Made by a program: the position numbers and the translations under genes | From: Artemisia argyi | Lineage: Eukaryota > Streptophyta > Magnoliopsida > Asterales > Asteraceae | Length of the DNA stretch: 64,000 bases | Assembly: GCA_030686995.1 (NCBI GenBank) | Contig: CM060703.1 | Span: 5,885,001 to 5,949,000 of the forward strand | Reading direction: 5' to 3' | Notes under the pieces: generated by a model | Seen by the model: the letters and a program-made list of their open reading frames with translations, nothing else | Told to the model about the DNA's origin: nothing | Database searches by the model: none | In this document: piece by piece, positions 34,250 through 47,791 of the stretch | Layout: each line of letters begins with the position of its first letter | How positions within the stretch are numbered: position 1 is the first letter of the stretch

Positions 34250-35290
34250 TATAATTACGTTAACTTGAACAATAATAAGCTTTATCAACTCACAAATCAC
34301 AACACGAAGCATAAGAGTTTAAAAATATTATGAGGAAGAGTACATTAACTTTTCCTAAGTAAGCATAGAAGAAGAGATAACGTCTATTGAGAGGTTAACG
34401 TACATGGTTTTAGCATACACTTTGATTTACCAGTTCGAGTAGTGATGGTAAAAAACTCAAAACTCTTAGTCAAGTGGTGCTGGCCTAAAATTCTCCAGTG
34501 AAGGTTTTAGGTTCAAATCAAACATATGGCGAAATTGGGACACTGAACGCAACGTTCTTGTAGGGCTAGGAAATTGAATACTTTTGTGAAATAAGTTTGG
34601 GTTTAATAACAACTAACCTAGGTTCGTTGGAAACAACTAAACATTGTTTAAGATATGGTGATAGGGAAGGGTCGCGTTGAGTTCAAAATGGATCCAAGTT
34701 AGGTTGCTCATTGAAAAAAAATATCACGAATGGAAGAAAACATATTTTCAAGATACGAAGTAATTAGAGGCGGGCCTATGCGGTTTCTTAGGGATTCACA
34801 GGAACCTGATGGATGTTTTTCGCCTAGTGTATGTCTTTAAAAATCACGATTTTTCCTAAATGAACCTGGTCCTCCTGAAAATTTATGTCACATAAATACA
34901 TGTCTTGTTTAGTTAGTTTACTAATATGTTAAAAGAAATGTATGTCTTCTTAATTTGTTTACTTGTTTTTAGTGAAATCGCATCTTTTAGTTCATTTTTA
35001 TTTCATGTATGCTTGTAACAAAAAATTTTGCATTCGATGACTTAGAGTCGTGGATCTACCCGTGCAAGTAGTCAATATTAAAACATTGATTATCGGTCTG
35101 TCAATATATCACTCGCTATACGATGTTAATTTGATGACTAGTAACGTTTGTTCATCGATATAGAATAAAAAGTTGAAACATAATGCCATTATTTCCGGAT
35201 TGAGTTAGTATAAGGTGGCCAACCAATAATGAAGCAGAATGGAGTACTTGACCAAACATATATGATCATATAACTTTATTTGATCTAGAC
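34250..35290 (+). repeat. Segment alpha (partner of 58193-60805)
   Basis: Direct-repeat copy of the segment that resumes after Copia-2. Contains a SINE-like tRNA promoter and, near 35124-35212, the empty sites for both the 1467-bp insertion and the hAT MITE found in segment beta. Confidence 0.8.
34467..34620 (+). repeat. tRNA-derived SINE-like sequence
   Basis: A box TAGTCAAGTGG (34467-34477) and B box GGTTCAAATC (34510-34519) at SINE-like spacing. The copy in segment beta has A box at 58391-58401 and B box GGTTCGAATC at 58434-58443. 3' border not defined. Confidence 0.55.
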
Positions 35291-35489
35291 ATGAATTGGA
35301 AAATCTTTTTCCATAGATAACATGTCCCTTGGCATGATAACCTCTTTGATAAAAGGTTTCCTAAGAAACAAGGGAATTATCAAAATGATTAGATCTTGGA
35401 TAGTTTATCTTTTACACAATTTTGGCCTATTGTGACACTACAAAGGTTGTTCTGTTGAAGAAAGAATGTACCATTTTAACGCCAATTTT

Positions 35490-35610
35490 ATTTTAGCATA
35501 CTATACCAGCTATCTTACAATATATCTCACAAATAACTAAAGCGAGGCTTGAATCCATAACCTCTTGGTTGGTGGACAACTTATATACCACTAGACTAAT
35601 TTTAATATAT
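35490..35610 (-). repeat. Second tRNA-derived SINE-like sequence
   Basis: Minus strand TTAGTCTAGTGG and GGATTCAAGCC resemble A and B boxes with about 45 nt between. No tail identified. The flanking 35291-35489 shows nothing. Confidence 0.45.
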
Positions 35611-35637
35611 CGTTCATTCATGTGATATTTAACTTTT

Positions 35638-36136
35638 GTTGGAGGTTTTTCTTAAACAGTCCTTGTACCCTATAAGGAACCGATCTGGATATGATATTGT
35701 TGTTGTTGTTAAAATGTAGCAAGATATATTGTATGCAAGCATAGAATAATAGATGAGATTATTATACCAAAACTTGGATTGCAATTTAAATGGTGCCATT
35801 ATCATGCATAATGGCATAAGTCAAGCTTTTTGCCTATAAAAGGCAATGAATTCATGCTTCATTTTCATCTCATTCACTTCTAAATCTCATAAGAGTTCGT
35901 GTGAAAAGGCTAGAAAATTTGTAATATCTCCTGATACTAGAGATATTACTATTGGTTTTTATTCTTATAATTAGAGAGCGTGCACTTCCTAAGTTTCTTT
36001 ATAGTGAAACATATCTTTCCTTGCCTATGGTTTTTACCCTATTTGAGTTTTCCACGTTTCATCTGTGTGTCATCTTTTATTGCATTTCTATGTTTAGTTG
36101 TGGTTTTGCTTCAATCCGGTGTTACTTTTCTTAACA
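35638..36136 (+). repeat. Copia-1 5' LTR
   Basis: 499 bp, TGTTGGAGG...TTAACA. A TATA box (CTATAAAAGG) lies near 35834. It is followed by a primer-site-like TAGTATCAAAGC at 36139-36150. Confidence 0.65.
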
Positions 36137-36314
36137 ACTAGTATCAAAGCTAATGCTTGTGTGTGTATAATTATTTATCGTATAGTCTGTGGTTGCCACT
36201 AATAAGTGGACCCTCCACATTGAAAGATAAGTAAGATTATACTCACTCAAAAGATGTTCATTAGTATTATCAACGAATAATAGTTTTATTGAAAAGAAGA
36301 TTGTGATTGTAGCT

Positions 36315-37250
36315 ATGACGACGAAATTTGAAATTGAAAAATTCAATGGGAGTAATTTCTCATTATGGAAACTAAAGATAAAGGTTATCATAAGAAATGA
36401 TAAATGTTTAGCTGCCATAGGTAAAAGGCCGGCCAAGGTCATGAATGACAGTAAATGAGACGAGATAGACGAAAATATTATTGCAAGTCTTCATCTGATA
36501 TTAGCAGACGGAGTTTTGTCAAGCATAGAGGGAAAGAAAATTGCAAATGAGATGTGAGATCATCTTGCTTGATTGTTGAAAGCAAAATCACTCCACAACA
36601 AAATTTTCCTATCAGATTATCTAGTCTTCGATGATGTTGCAGCCGCTATTCAAAAGAAGAAAATAGACGCAACAATAGGGAGGACATATAGACTAGTTCA
36701 AGGCATTTGGAGGCTTTGGTGGTGACGAGAGGGAGGTCAACAGAACGTGGCCCCAGTGGGAGTCACAATCATGGTAAATCCAAATCAGGGAGGTTGAAGA
36801 GTTACAAATACTACAAATGTTGAGATTTAAATACTTCTAATCCTTAGGAAAATGTAGCTTGCATTTCGTAATATGGGAACCCTCTCTGTTGTGAAGCAGC
36901 TGTTGCAAATGAGGGCAAAAAGAGGTTGCAGATGTATGGTTATTTGATACGGAACTACTTTCTATATGACCGCTAAAAGAGAATAGTTTCATCAATAAAA
37001 TCAATTTCTAAAGGTAGATCTATGTACGGTTGCAATGATAAAGAATTAAACATCATTGAAATTGGAAGTATCATGGTGGAGATGCATGATGGTACAGTTC
37101 GTACTATTCACAATGTGTGACATGTGGAGGGCTTAAAGAAAATTTTATTGTCTTTAGGACAATTGGATAATCTTGGTGGTAATGTGAAAATATAAAATAA
37201 GATCATGAAAATCACAAAAGATGCGCTTGTACTTATAAAATCAAAATAAT
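36315..37250 (+). pseudogene. Copia-1 gag and protease remnant
   Basis: The ATG at 36315 starts a Copia Gag with the typical FNGSNFSLWKLKIK stretch at residues 10-23. The frame hits TGA at 36456-36458 and further stops. At about 36930-37240 a protease/pre-integrase region can be read across frames (WLFDT-like active site near 36940, then LSLGQLDNLGGN near 37150). Intervening zinc-knuckle sequence is not clear. Multiple stops and shifts make it non-functional. Confidence 0.65.
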
Positions 37251-37270
37251 AAACTTTATTTACTTGAAAA

Positions 37271-37275
37271 ATAAT
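37271..37275. repeat. Copia-2 target-site duplication (left)
   Basis: ATAAT before the TG of the left LTR, matching 58193-58197. Confidence 0.75.
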
Positions 37276-38019
37276 TGTTGGAGTATGCTCGCATCATAAT
37301 AAATAATTATATGGCTAAACAAATGTGAGTCTATGGGGTCACACACTTATACACAGAGATACCATTTTATAGATTGTATTTATCGTATTTACAATATATA
37401 AACGACTACGTAACTCGGGATCAATAACGGGCCAATAAATACTAAGTTAGACTTAATATTTTTGGACTGGGCCAACAATGAGCAAGCCCATTGAGGGCCC
37501 TTATGATAGTCAGCCATATGGAGGGGAAAAGAGGCATTGTAAGCTTGCTGGAGGGGCTATGTGTAACTTGATAATGATAAGATCAAAGTTGATTTAGTCT
37601 TTGATTGATTACTTATCATAAAAGTACTTCCAAAAATGTTCTCCCCCTCCTCCTCTCTAAAAAGTGACGGCAAAAACAAAAATTACCACTTAGGGTTTTG
37701 ATTTTGATCTTTACTTGGCTCTATCTTGTAAAGGTGATTGCAAGGATCGTTGTTACGGGGTTAGACTAGCATCAATTGGTGATCAAGGACGTGTAGTGTG
37801 TTTCACACATAGAAGAGATTGACTTCATTGATCTCTGAGAGTTTCTTGATTCATTCGTGGGATAAGTGTTTGTTGGTGACTCCCGAATCACGCTACAAAG
37901 GTATAACTATCTTGTTTATCTTATTGATTGATCATATGGCTATATGGATCCGTTGTTGGTGATGTTTTCCGCTGCGTTTATTTGTTTCATATATGTTTTA
38001 TATTCATACATCACCTATA
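37276..38019 (+). repeat. Copia-2 5' LTR
   Basis: 744 bp, starts TGTTGGAGTATGCTC and ends ATCACCTATA (TG...TA rather than TG...CA). Directly followed by TGGTATCACGAGCC (38021-38034), a primer site for initiator Met tRNA with small changes. Confidence 0.85.
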
Positions 38020-38034
38020 GTGGTATCACGAGCC

Positions 38035-41000
38035 ATCATATGTGCCATATGATTATCGGGTATGCATAAAAATGGCTAAAACGGGTGGTTTTTGATAATT
38101 TTTGAAGTCACGGTTAAAACAGCCCTAGGGCTCCAATTTTTTTCTCATAGGACGACCCTTTAGGGGTCTTATGATCTGCACTTTTTGGTCCCATGGCCAT
38201 TTGTTATGCATGCGCTAATTGGTTACTTGTCGGGTACATGAAAAATGGCCTAAAACGCGTGTTTTTGATCGGTTTTTGAAACGGTTTTAATTCAGCCCCT
38301 AAGGCCATATTTTCTGTGGTTAAATGGTATTTGGAAGGTCATAATATCAGTGGGTTTTGACCCTTTAGTCATAGGAAACACGTACCTAACGGGGTTTTAA
38401 TTATTGTCAATTAATTTCTTCGTTTTCGTTGGCTAACAATTTAATTCTTGTTATTATTTTGATTTCCATGGCAAATACATGCATGTTTTTCCATGGAGTT
38501 AGCCAACACCATGTTTCATTCATAATATTATGGTATAATTATGTTTATATGCAAAGCCGATGAAAACCTAGACCACGTGTGCATTGAATGGTTGTGAATG
38601 TCATTTAATTTCGTGTTTTGGGGTTTTTTGCCAAAATTGTTTCGGCATTTATGTAATTATATTCTTTTGGTTGTAGCCATTGTTTGGGAACTTTTACAGT
38701 AGATTAACTGTATTTTACTTTCAATATAATGTAATCGTGGCTTGGTGGTGAATGGCGAAAGAGTTAAAGACGTTTTTGCCGAAAAATGACTGCTGGAACA
38801 CCAGTTGGTAAAACGGAGTTTCCCGGTGATTGGTAAGGTTTTTTTGGCTGAAATTTTTTTGCAGGTACCCAAGACATGGGGCTACAACTTTCTAGTTTTG
38901 AGCTAAGCCCGGGGAAGCCTCATTCATGGACTTTTGGGCCCTCTAACACTGAAATTCTGGAAAGACAGAAACTACTTTTCATGTGCATCATGGGCTTCCA
39001 ACTTGCTCTTGATTGTCTTGGATCAAGTGGGAGTCCTCCGTGTGGTTGTGTGGTTGTCCCTAGTTGACTCTTGGTTCTCGTGATGGCTCACGAGACCAAG
39101 TATAGGTTTTTTCATCGGTTGAAGCTTTGCATATTGTGGTTGTGTGTTTGTTTTTGCTTTTTATATATCTTGTTTCGTATGTAAAATTGAAAATAGTTTT
39201 CTATAAACTTAAAACGAAACACAAACCATTTTCAAAACTAAGTCTTTTGATTTAGTTTTACGAAGTTTTTGAAACTTGAAATCATTGTTTTATAATAACA
39301 CCTTAACTTATTATGTATGTTATTTTATTTATGTATTGTCCAAACTTTATTATCCATGTAGGATTTATATTAGTCATGAAAATGGACAACTTGACACACA
39401 TAAATTAAAACAATGATTAGACTTAAGTTAAGAAATGTTTTTAACTTGTGCTACGAAGGATGAATGCATGCTCTTTTCGTACACCTTTTGATTTGCATCA
39501 AAACTTTTACCCGTCAAAATTTAAGTCACGCCGTCCAATTTTGAGAACACTTGCAATTACTTTTTGCCTATGTGTGGGACCTAGGATGAATTGTAACCCA
39601 AGGTGACTATTCTCTATGCGTGGGACCTAGATATATTCTCGCACGTTCTCAAATTGGATGACTTAATCAAGTTAAGCGGTGAGACCTTGACCCGAGGCAA
39701 AGATGGGACTAAACATGCCTACATGACACTAGTTGCTTGTTCACTAGTGCCATGGGTCCCATAAAGATCTAAGAGTTGCACTTGTAATGCAATTGGTGAT
39801 CGTCGCCTACCAATTGAATCTACTATTGCTAGCAGATCAACTGATGTGATTGTAGAAGCACAATGTGGATCTTAGCCTTTTACGTAAATTAATTGTTTTA
39901 AATTGTAAACATGGGGTAATTAATTCATAAAAGGATGCTTATCGAAAATACTAAATATGAACTTTGAGAATTCAATTAATGAATTAATGCAACACAAATC
40001 GTAAACAAAAGTTTGTTCTTTTTTTGTTAAAAGGATCAAACTAAGTCTTCCTTTCCTTGTAAGAAAGAGACTTGTTCCTATCCTTTTTCTTATGAGGAAA
40101 AGCCATAATAGGAATATTTGAATTGTCCTAATTCTAATCAAACTCAAAGCACACATACTCTAGAAATCGTGATGTCTTGTAAAGTCAAAACGGTTAAGTA
40201 TGTTTGCACATCTTATTCTTTCAAGTTCGTTTTATAACCATAGTTCTGGTTTTGAAACCTTCAAGAAATATAAGATATTTGGATAACTAGAGAACATGTT
40301 TTCTATAGCTACAAACTAATATGAGTTAAAATAATTAGAAAACGGAAATATCAATAAACCGAAAAGTGGTAAAGACAATTACTAGCATGATTAACTAGCA
40401 ATGTGTCTTAACCCGATAAACATGGAAGAACTGCATGCCTAATTTTCAAGTTTAAAATGATGGCTAGCCCATCATCTATATATTAGAACTTGATGCACTT
40501 TCTTGAATACCTAAGTACATGTTACTAGTCATAGTGACTCACATTAGCAATAATGTGTAGATATTCAAAGAAATCAGGAAAGTATCCAATCATCACTCAC
40601 TCTCCACTAGTGATGTAACACTTTTATGTTGTCTAATCCAGTGGGAGCTAAATGATTGTATTACTGGTGACGAAACACATGTAATGTTCTCTAATCCAGT
40701 GGGAGTTGTAAGCTCTATTAACTTACAAGTTACCCATCTTATTTCTAGATTGTCTTGAAATAATACATTACTTTCCACATATGAAGCATCATAGTTTTTA
40801 TGAGAACCATTGCATGAATTTTATTAGATAACTTGTCGCGTTCCTGAGGTTGCTTCCTGAAATGTTATCAATAAAATTGTTATGCATGATTCATTATAAA
40901 AGCGATAAAGTTCTACATATCTATATTTTGATTTTGACTAAAATCATATGTTATCTATGACATTGTCATATTTGCTTGCATAATGTTGTGCCATGCACAA

Positions 41001-41500
41001 GTGGGAGAAATCTTAATTGTGTGCAAGGTACAACATATAACAATATGACTAATGGTTTTTCTTGACTGCAAGATAAGGGAAATAAGGTTCTACTAGGACT
41101 TAAACACATAAAATGTATGTTGCCCTAATTAGAAAAAATGTCAAGATAACATGAAAAGCTACTTCAACATATTTGCTGAATTGTTTAGTAAATATGATTA
41201 TGTCTTCTTGTAAATTCATAATCATGATGTATTTAATTAACTTGAAATTACTATTGAGGCCAATTATCGGCACTCATAATTACTTTAGTTGAATATGTTT
41301 AGGTCTCTTGTAAAGACATAAACATCAATTCCGGTAATTGTTGAAAGACTTATAACGTAAAGTAAAGACGTTAATTTGTTATGTCTTCTTGTTAAAGACA
41401 TGTACACTTACGACATATAATAAAATATTTAATGTTTATGTTTTCTAGTTAAAACATACACATGAAGTCATTGACTTGGTCAAAGACTTTAAATATAAAG
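38035..41500 (+). other. Copia-2 leader and unreadable gag region
   Basis: About 3.4 kb without recognisable Gag or protease. Near-identical sentences such as AAAACG.GTGTTTTTGAT recur at 38080 and 38255. A tandem repeat of about 56 bp at 40605-40706 ends each time in TAATCCAGTGGGAG. AAGTGGGAG-like purine words recur at 39023, 40640, 40698, 40998 and 41964. Confidence 0.5.
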
Positions 41501-41699
41501 TATGCAGTAGGCTAAAAATACTATTGATGCCATCTGGTATGACTTGGTTGGCAGATACGTAAGCCAAAGAGTATAAGTTCATCTAATGAGTTGTGTGATA
41601 GTCTCACAACATCTATCCACGTGGAATACCACAACTTTATGGTGTGTCCATCATGGATATCATTTGATCTTTGATGACTTAAACTCTTTTACCTCAAAA

Positions 41700-43400
41700 G
41701 CAATCAAGGTTAGAAAATTGGATGTGCCATGCGTACACCCAATATGGTTCCAACCCAGAAGGAATTTAGGACACCATTGTATTATGGAATGGGATGAATT
41801 CCATTATGTCTTGATTGAAGTTCTGAATTTGTTAAATACCTGAGAGTAAGTAATTAACAAACTAGAATCAAGAACTAACGATGTATTTTGGATGCCCTAC
41901 TTGAAAACAATTTATTGTTATCAAGATGCTGAATACTTGGAGATTAGTCTCCACTTACAAAAGCAAGTGGGAGCACCTTTAGATCTTGAAGTTATTCAAG
42001 AGCTAAATACACAACCTTCTGAGTACACTTGCTAATGTCATACTAAGGTTGAACATGCATATGTTAAACCATAGATTGATATCTCTCATTCATAAATCCA
42101 CAAGGATACCCCTAACACCTGAATGATATATTTTTTATATCAATGTTAAGGGACATAAGTTGGAGGATCATAGTGAACCTGCTAACTAAAGAGATGCATT
42201 ATCAGATCTTGAATCTGATGAATAGCTCAAAACAATGAATGATAAGATGCAGTCCTTGAAAGATAATCACTCATGGAGCTTGATTGATCTCTTACCAAAT
42301 CAGTTAGACTGTGAGGTTTAAAATGAGTTTCTTGAACTAGAATACTCATAAGGACAAACTTGTACACATATTTAATGCATGCGTAGTAGAAGGAGTTTAC
42401 TCATACTCAAGAAATTGATTATGATTAAATCTTCGTACCTACAAACATTAAATGTATAAAGATGATTAATTGTCATACCTGTTTTCATGTAAATGAAATA
42501 TGACAATGGGATTTCAAAACACTTTTTGATTACTTTTGCGAGGACGATGAGTAATCAAAAGGGTTTATGAATCTGTATAATCTTTATTATGTATACAAGA
42601 CATAAGAATCCAGGTGTGGATTAGATCATGCATCTAGGAGCAGAGATCTTAATTTAATCATTAATTTGATTTTGATTAAATAAGATTACTCCCGAGAACT
42701 CGGAGTGCAAGTAGGATAAATGAATTTATTTTCTTAAATCTCATATGTTGTTAACATATAAGAAACAATATTCCATCTAAGCTAGATTTTAATCCTTAGC
42801 CTGGAATGAAGTTTCAATTAAGGAATTTAGGAAATAAAACATAAAACCTTGTTGCATGTGTTTATTAGAATAAACATAAGCGGTTAATAATCTAAACACA
42901 GTATGACATGTCATTGAGGGGAGTCTCAATGATTAATCTTACATGATGAGATTGAATGCATGAATGAAAATCTTAAGTTTGACTCAAGGATTCATTATGT
43001 AAGTCATATTATGTATTGGATTATTTATATCATTTGCATGAATGCCAGATGAGTTGATAACAACAAATATCTAAGTGAAAGTCGTTAGATAATTGTTAAA
43101 CAAACAACCTAATGGACCTGCAAAGGACCAAAGATTTGTTCAAAATGTTTACGGATATTCAAGGAGCTCTGTTATATTTTCATTCATTGATGCTTATATA
43201 ACAGAGATGATTCTCAACCCTAGTCATAGTAGAATGACATCATGAATGATGACACCTCTAACTAGATGTGCTCAATTAAGAGCATTAATGCATTATACAT
43301 TAAAAGGATAAGAATACTTTACAGTTTGGGAAACTGTTATAATGACTGTCTACAGTAGGTGTTTTGCTAGCTTCAAACACACTATGAAATGTATTGTTGC
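41700..43400 (+). pseudogene. Copia-2 integrase C-terminus and RT remnant
   Basis: Reading across frames, 41700-41990 resembles the end of Copia integrase (VPTQKEFRTP ... then a LDLEVIQELNT linker near 41980). 42170-42290 resembles the RT start (EPAN near 42178, then NDKMQSLKDNHSWSLIDLLPN around 42238-42300). Further RT-like words continue to about 43000. Stops and frameshifts occur every few dozen codons, so no product is possible. The sequence to 43933 and 56985-57435 has no readable domain. Confidence 0.6.
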
Positions 43401-43928
43401 AGTACTTGTATTGTACTTGAATGTACACATACAAAAGGACAATCATCATTCAAAACATCTTTGAATTTTGAAACAAGTATTCTCAAAGTTTACTCAGATG
43501 ACTACTTGTTGTCTTGTACAACAAAATTGATCATGGTGGAAACATCGGATTCCGATCTGTATGTAGTCTTGTGCATATCTGTTTTTAGTATTTGGATAAT
43601 GGAACTATAAGCAGTCGTATTATATAATGAATTGATATACCGGGTATTATCGTCTTCATTTATACTACTGTGTTCTATATTTGTATGTTTAATCCATGAA
43701 TAATTTATTTATTCTAAAATTGTCCATTGCCAGTTGACGATACGAGAGTATCATCGAATTAAGGCAAATGTGAGCGTGTTGGTGATTTATTTGCCAAACT
43801 CATATGTTGTTCATTGTGATGAACATTGGACTGACCCAAACCTTCGAGAATTCACTCCATGGATCGGCGTCAATAGTGAATCTCGTAAATGGTTATGTCT
43901 CTTATCCTTAGACTTGAGATGCAAGTAG

Positions 43929-43933
43929 GTCTT
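43929..43933. repeat. Gypsy-2 target-site duplication (left)
   Basis: GTCTT before the left LTR, matched at 56980-56984; it lies within Copia-2. Confidence 0.92.
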
Positions 43934-45975
43934 TGTAGAACCCTGTAAAAATTTCTTGTAATTATATCGTTAATAAATAAATAATCCTTCGTTATCGTTA
44001 CTAATTCCCATTTTCTCGGAAAAATTTAAAATTTTTTCTTATTATATTATTTTGACGATTATCACAAAATAATATAATTCACGAAATGACGGAATTAATC
44101 CTCGACACGTTACTCGAAACCTAAACTTTTCATTTAATCCTAAACATATTTCCTAATCCTAATTATATTTCCAAAATATAATTAAAATTACTAATTACAC
44201 CTAATTAGCCAAACGGACCCTTAATTACTCTAGCCCAACACCCTCGTTACTATTCACTAGCCCAACAACAAAATCCCAAAATCCAAATCCTTTATATTTC
44301 ATACGATCGACAAGCTTCAAGCCCCCCCCCCCCCCCAAAACGCCTCGTTTAATCTCGTTTCTTACATATGACCCTCCAACATTTTTACACCATCTCGTTC
44401 ATCACCTAGCCAAAGAATAGTGTGTCAAATTCCAAGTTCATTGGACGACGTTTGATACATTTTTAAGAGGCAAAGTGATCGACCCATACATAACCAAATC
44501 GATTTATAGTTTATTTAAAACTTAACCGTTTTGATTCCCGTTTGTTTCTAATTGTTCCTAATAATATTTCTGAGATGATTTATGTTCAAACGTCAAAGAT
44601 GATTAGCTATAATCAAGTAGTATACGATTTAGTAAATCGTATACACATATATATAGATGGTTGACATCAAGCATGAATCACCGAAACATTTTCCTCAAAT
44701 TGTGCTCTCACATTCCATTGTATAGCAATATAAAAATCACCCTAGCCTAGTTTCCCTGACATGCAATAGTGTACGTGAAGGTTTCTTAGAAAATTTTCTC
44801 ACATACGTGTTATATATTGAAACCATATATAACGTACATGCATGCACTTGCTCTTTACCATTCTCATACTCTTTCACATATTTATTTCGTCCTATGAACT
44901 ACTCCTAAAGACCAGAATCGTTTGCTATATTGTTTAGAAGCAAGAAAAGGAATATCGGGTTTGATTTATATGTATAACGTTTGGGTTATACTTTGAACGT
45001 GATAAATTCTTGTGTTCCATCCATTATCTCTCGACTCTCTACCACCTCTAAGGTGTTGTAAGTCATTTCTACTTGTTTCCATTCCAAATCACATGTTAAA
45101 TTATAGTCATGCACTTTGTTTATCATTGTACGATCGTATATCATTTTGCACATATATATCACGCATATATTAACACTTAGTACACAAATCGTGACTAGCT
45201 TCTATCTTGGAAGGCTTAGGAGTCACGTAGCACACCAAGTTCACTTTAGTTTAAACGTTACACACATCACACGCACCTATTTTAAACCAAGTTCCATCGT
45301 ATGCAATTTAGTAAAAATACTTTGTAATATTTTCAAGTTTTCAAAATATATAACCGGTTCACACATGCTACAAACCATACGTATAACTTTAAATTTCACT
45401 TAACAAGAGTACTATATTATTTCACGACTCCATAGACCACCTAGAAAACTATCAATTTCATTTATACAACTTGTAAAAATACTCACGTTTCGACACACCA
45501 ATCGACCCATTTTGAATCGACACAAACAAGTTTTTCAACTCCAAAACCTTATATAAAATTTAATCTTTTCACTTGGGCTCAATTCAAGCCCAATAAGAAT
45601 TTAATATACGTAAGCCCACTGGGCCCATATGAAATGTTTTTAGAATCATAAAAATAGCCCAAAGCCAAGCCCAAAACATTTTCCATGCCCTCGCCTCCAA
45701 AACTCTTAACGGGCCTTATATTGGATCGTTCAAAGCCCATAAGCTAGAAAAATAAGCTTTTAAATAAATAGGCAGTTAGAATCAGCTTATTACTTACTTA
45801 ATAAGCCTCGGAAAATTTTAGAAAATTTTTATAATTATTTTTGTAATTTTGGACTAAAAATGTAACGCGACGACACCTAGAGGGACTAAAAGTGTAAATA
45901 TTGGAAAGAAATGACTAGACCTGTAAAAACAGAAACTTAAGGGTAAAAATATGATAAAAAGTTAATATTCTAAGC

Positions 45976-46331
45976 TTAGTATTGATTATTGGACAAATTA
46001 GAGGACTATAGTTGAAATTATTTATAAAAAGGACTAACGGTGTAACGCAAATATCGTTAGAGTAAAAATGGTAAAATTGGAAAAGGAGACAAAGACTAAA
46101 CATAATCTATTTATCATTCTTATTTATTTTCTATTTTCGTAAATTTATTTCATTTAGTATTGATTATTGGACAAATTAGAGGACTATAGTTGAAATTATT
46201 TATAAAAAGGACTAACGGTGTAACGCAAATATCGTTAGAGTAAAAATGGTAAAATTGGAAAAGGAGACAAAGACTAAACATAATCTATTTATCATTCTTA
46301 TTTATTTTCTATTTTCGTAAATTTATTTCAT
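45976..46331 (+). repeat. 178-bp tandem duplication inside Gypsy-2 5' LTR
   Basis: 45976-46153 and 46154-46331 are essentially identical; the 3' LTR has this unit once (about 55567-55744). Confidence 0.9.
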
Positions 46332-46346
46332 ATACATCTAAACTTC

Positions 46347-46349
<3 letters not shown>

Positions 46350-46423
<74 letters not shown>
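46350..46423. repeat. TA microsatellite in 5' LTR
   Basis: Uninterrupted TA run of about 73 bp; the matching run in the 3' LTR is about 95 bp (55763-55858). Confidence 0.95.
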
Positions 46424-46426
<3 letters not shown>

Positions 46427-47547
46427 TAACGTAACATTAATAATATATATAACGATATTTCAAAAGTTAATATTTTACTTACGATTAAAAAGGTAAAACT
46501 CCGATGGATAATTTAAATATCATATTTTGTCATATCATGCATATCACAAGAATTACACTGTACATCACTTATTCATCATAACGAATATTTATTATTCGTT
46601 ATTCATTCGTATTTACCAAATAGTATTTGGTCAAATTCTCAGATAAATTTATTTATCAGGTTGTGTTTCGAAGCCGTTATCATAAATTCGTCCGACTTTA
46701 TTTTCTTCATTTCAGTATCAATCTAAGGTGAGTCATAGCCTCACATTTACTTATTTTCTAAACTCCGTGAGGGGGATACATGTTATAAACAGATCGCAAG
46801 TAATTTTCTGTATGCTTCCTGACTTGATATATGCCTAAGTTAGCTATTGCCAAAAGACCCTTAATCATGAGCCATTAATCACTGTTATGTGAACGCGAAT
46901 ATAATGAATAGATCTATTTAAGGTTTGACAGCTTGTCCCATTAATACTTGACGGAATGCCATTATGCATGTGGTTAGTCGTATTAGTCGTGATAATTATA
47001 TTTGAGTAAAAATAGGAATTGACAAATCACCTATTACACGAGGGCAAAATTATCATTGATTTGATAAACACCTCCGTTTTTACGGTATTTGTTAACGTTT
47101 GCGTGTCATGAGACTTAGAGCAATACATAAACTGCAATATCAATATTTTCAAACTGATTGTATTTTCCAATACAATCTTACTTGTGTATCAAAATGATTA
47201 TTAAATTCAAACTCTATGATATCACTCAACATTTTTGTTGACTTTTAAGCATGTATCTCAGGTATTTAGCAGGGGAAGCAAGCATGGAACGGGCGGCAAA
47301 AACTTCAAAACTTGTCTACTTTATTTCAATAATGGTGTAGAATAAAAGATGTTTGATTTAGTTCAAAATATCAAGACTTTTATTATAATACTCTGTTAAG
47401 GACCTCTTGTATTTGAATTTTTATAAATGAAATTATGTTTTAAAACGTCTCTTTCGAGCCGTTTTCTATCATTATGACTTCGATCCTCACCGTAACACCC
47501 AAATTACTATTCCGCTGCCGCATTTCAAATTAGGGGGTGTTACAGAT

Positions 47548-47559
47548 TGGCATCAGAGA
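47548..47559 (+). other. Gypsy-2 primer binding site
   Basis: TGGCATCAGAGA, three nt after the LTR, matches 10 of 12 positions of the initiator Met tRNA site. Confidence 0.75.
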
Positions 47560-47791
47560 CATAGTTATAGAGAACCAAATGTTTTCAAACATTGAACTAT
47601 AACCACACTTTCAAATAAATTAAATTTACACCATATTAATTTTTGCCCGCCGTGCCTGCTTGCTACCGTACTCAGTAAGTTAATCATTAAGCTATGATAC
47701 TTTGATCTTGATATGTTAGAATTTTGTATTCTTTGATGATGATAAATTCTTATTCTGCACTATTTATGAATTATTACAGTATTATTTCAAT

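Larger units (their letters stand above)
35638..37250 (+). mobile_element. Copia-1: 5' part of an old Ty1/Copia element
   Basis: 5' LTR, primer site, gag and protease remnants, then truncation where segment beta begins. No pol beyond the protease/pre-integrase region and no 3' LTR are found, so the element is a remnant. Confidence 0.75.
43934..47544 (+). repeat. Gypsy-2 5' LTR
   Basis: 3611 bp. Compared with the 3' LTR it has an extra tandem copy of a 178-bp stretch and a shorter TA microsatellite (about 46350-46423). Confidence 0.95.

Noticed and set aside
40593..40706. Possible CRISPR-like direct repeats
   Set aside because: Only two copies of a 56-bp unit inside a Copia element in a plant nuclear sequence.
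45116..45403. 95-codon ORF repeated at 54708-54995
   Set aside because: Lies in both Gypsy-2 LTRs; composition is that of AT-rich LTR DNA and no product is recognised.
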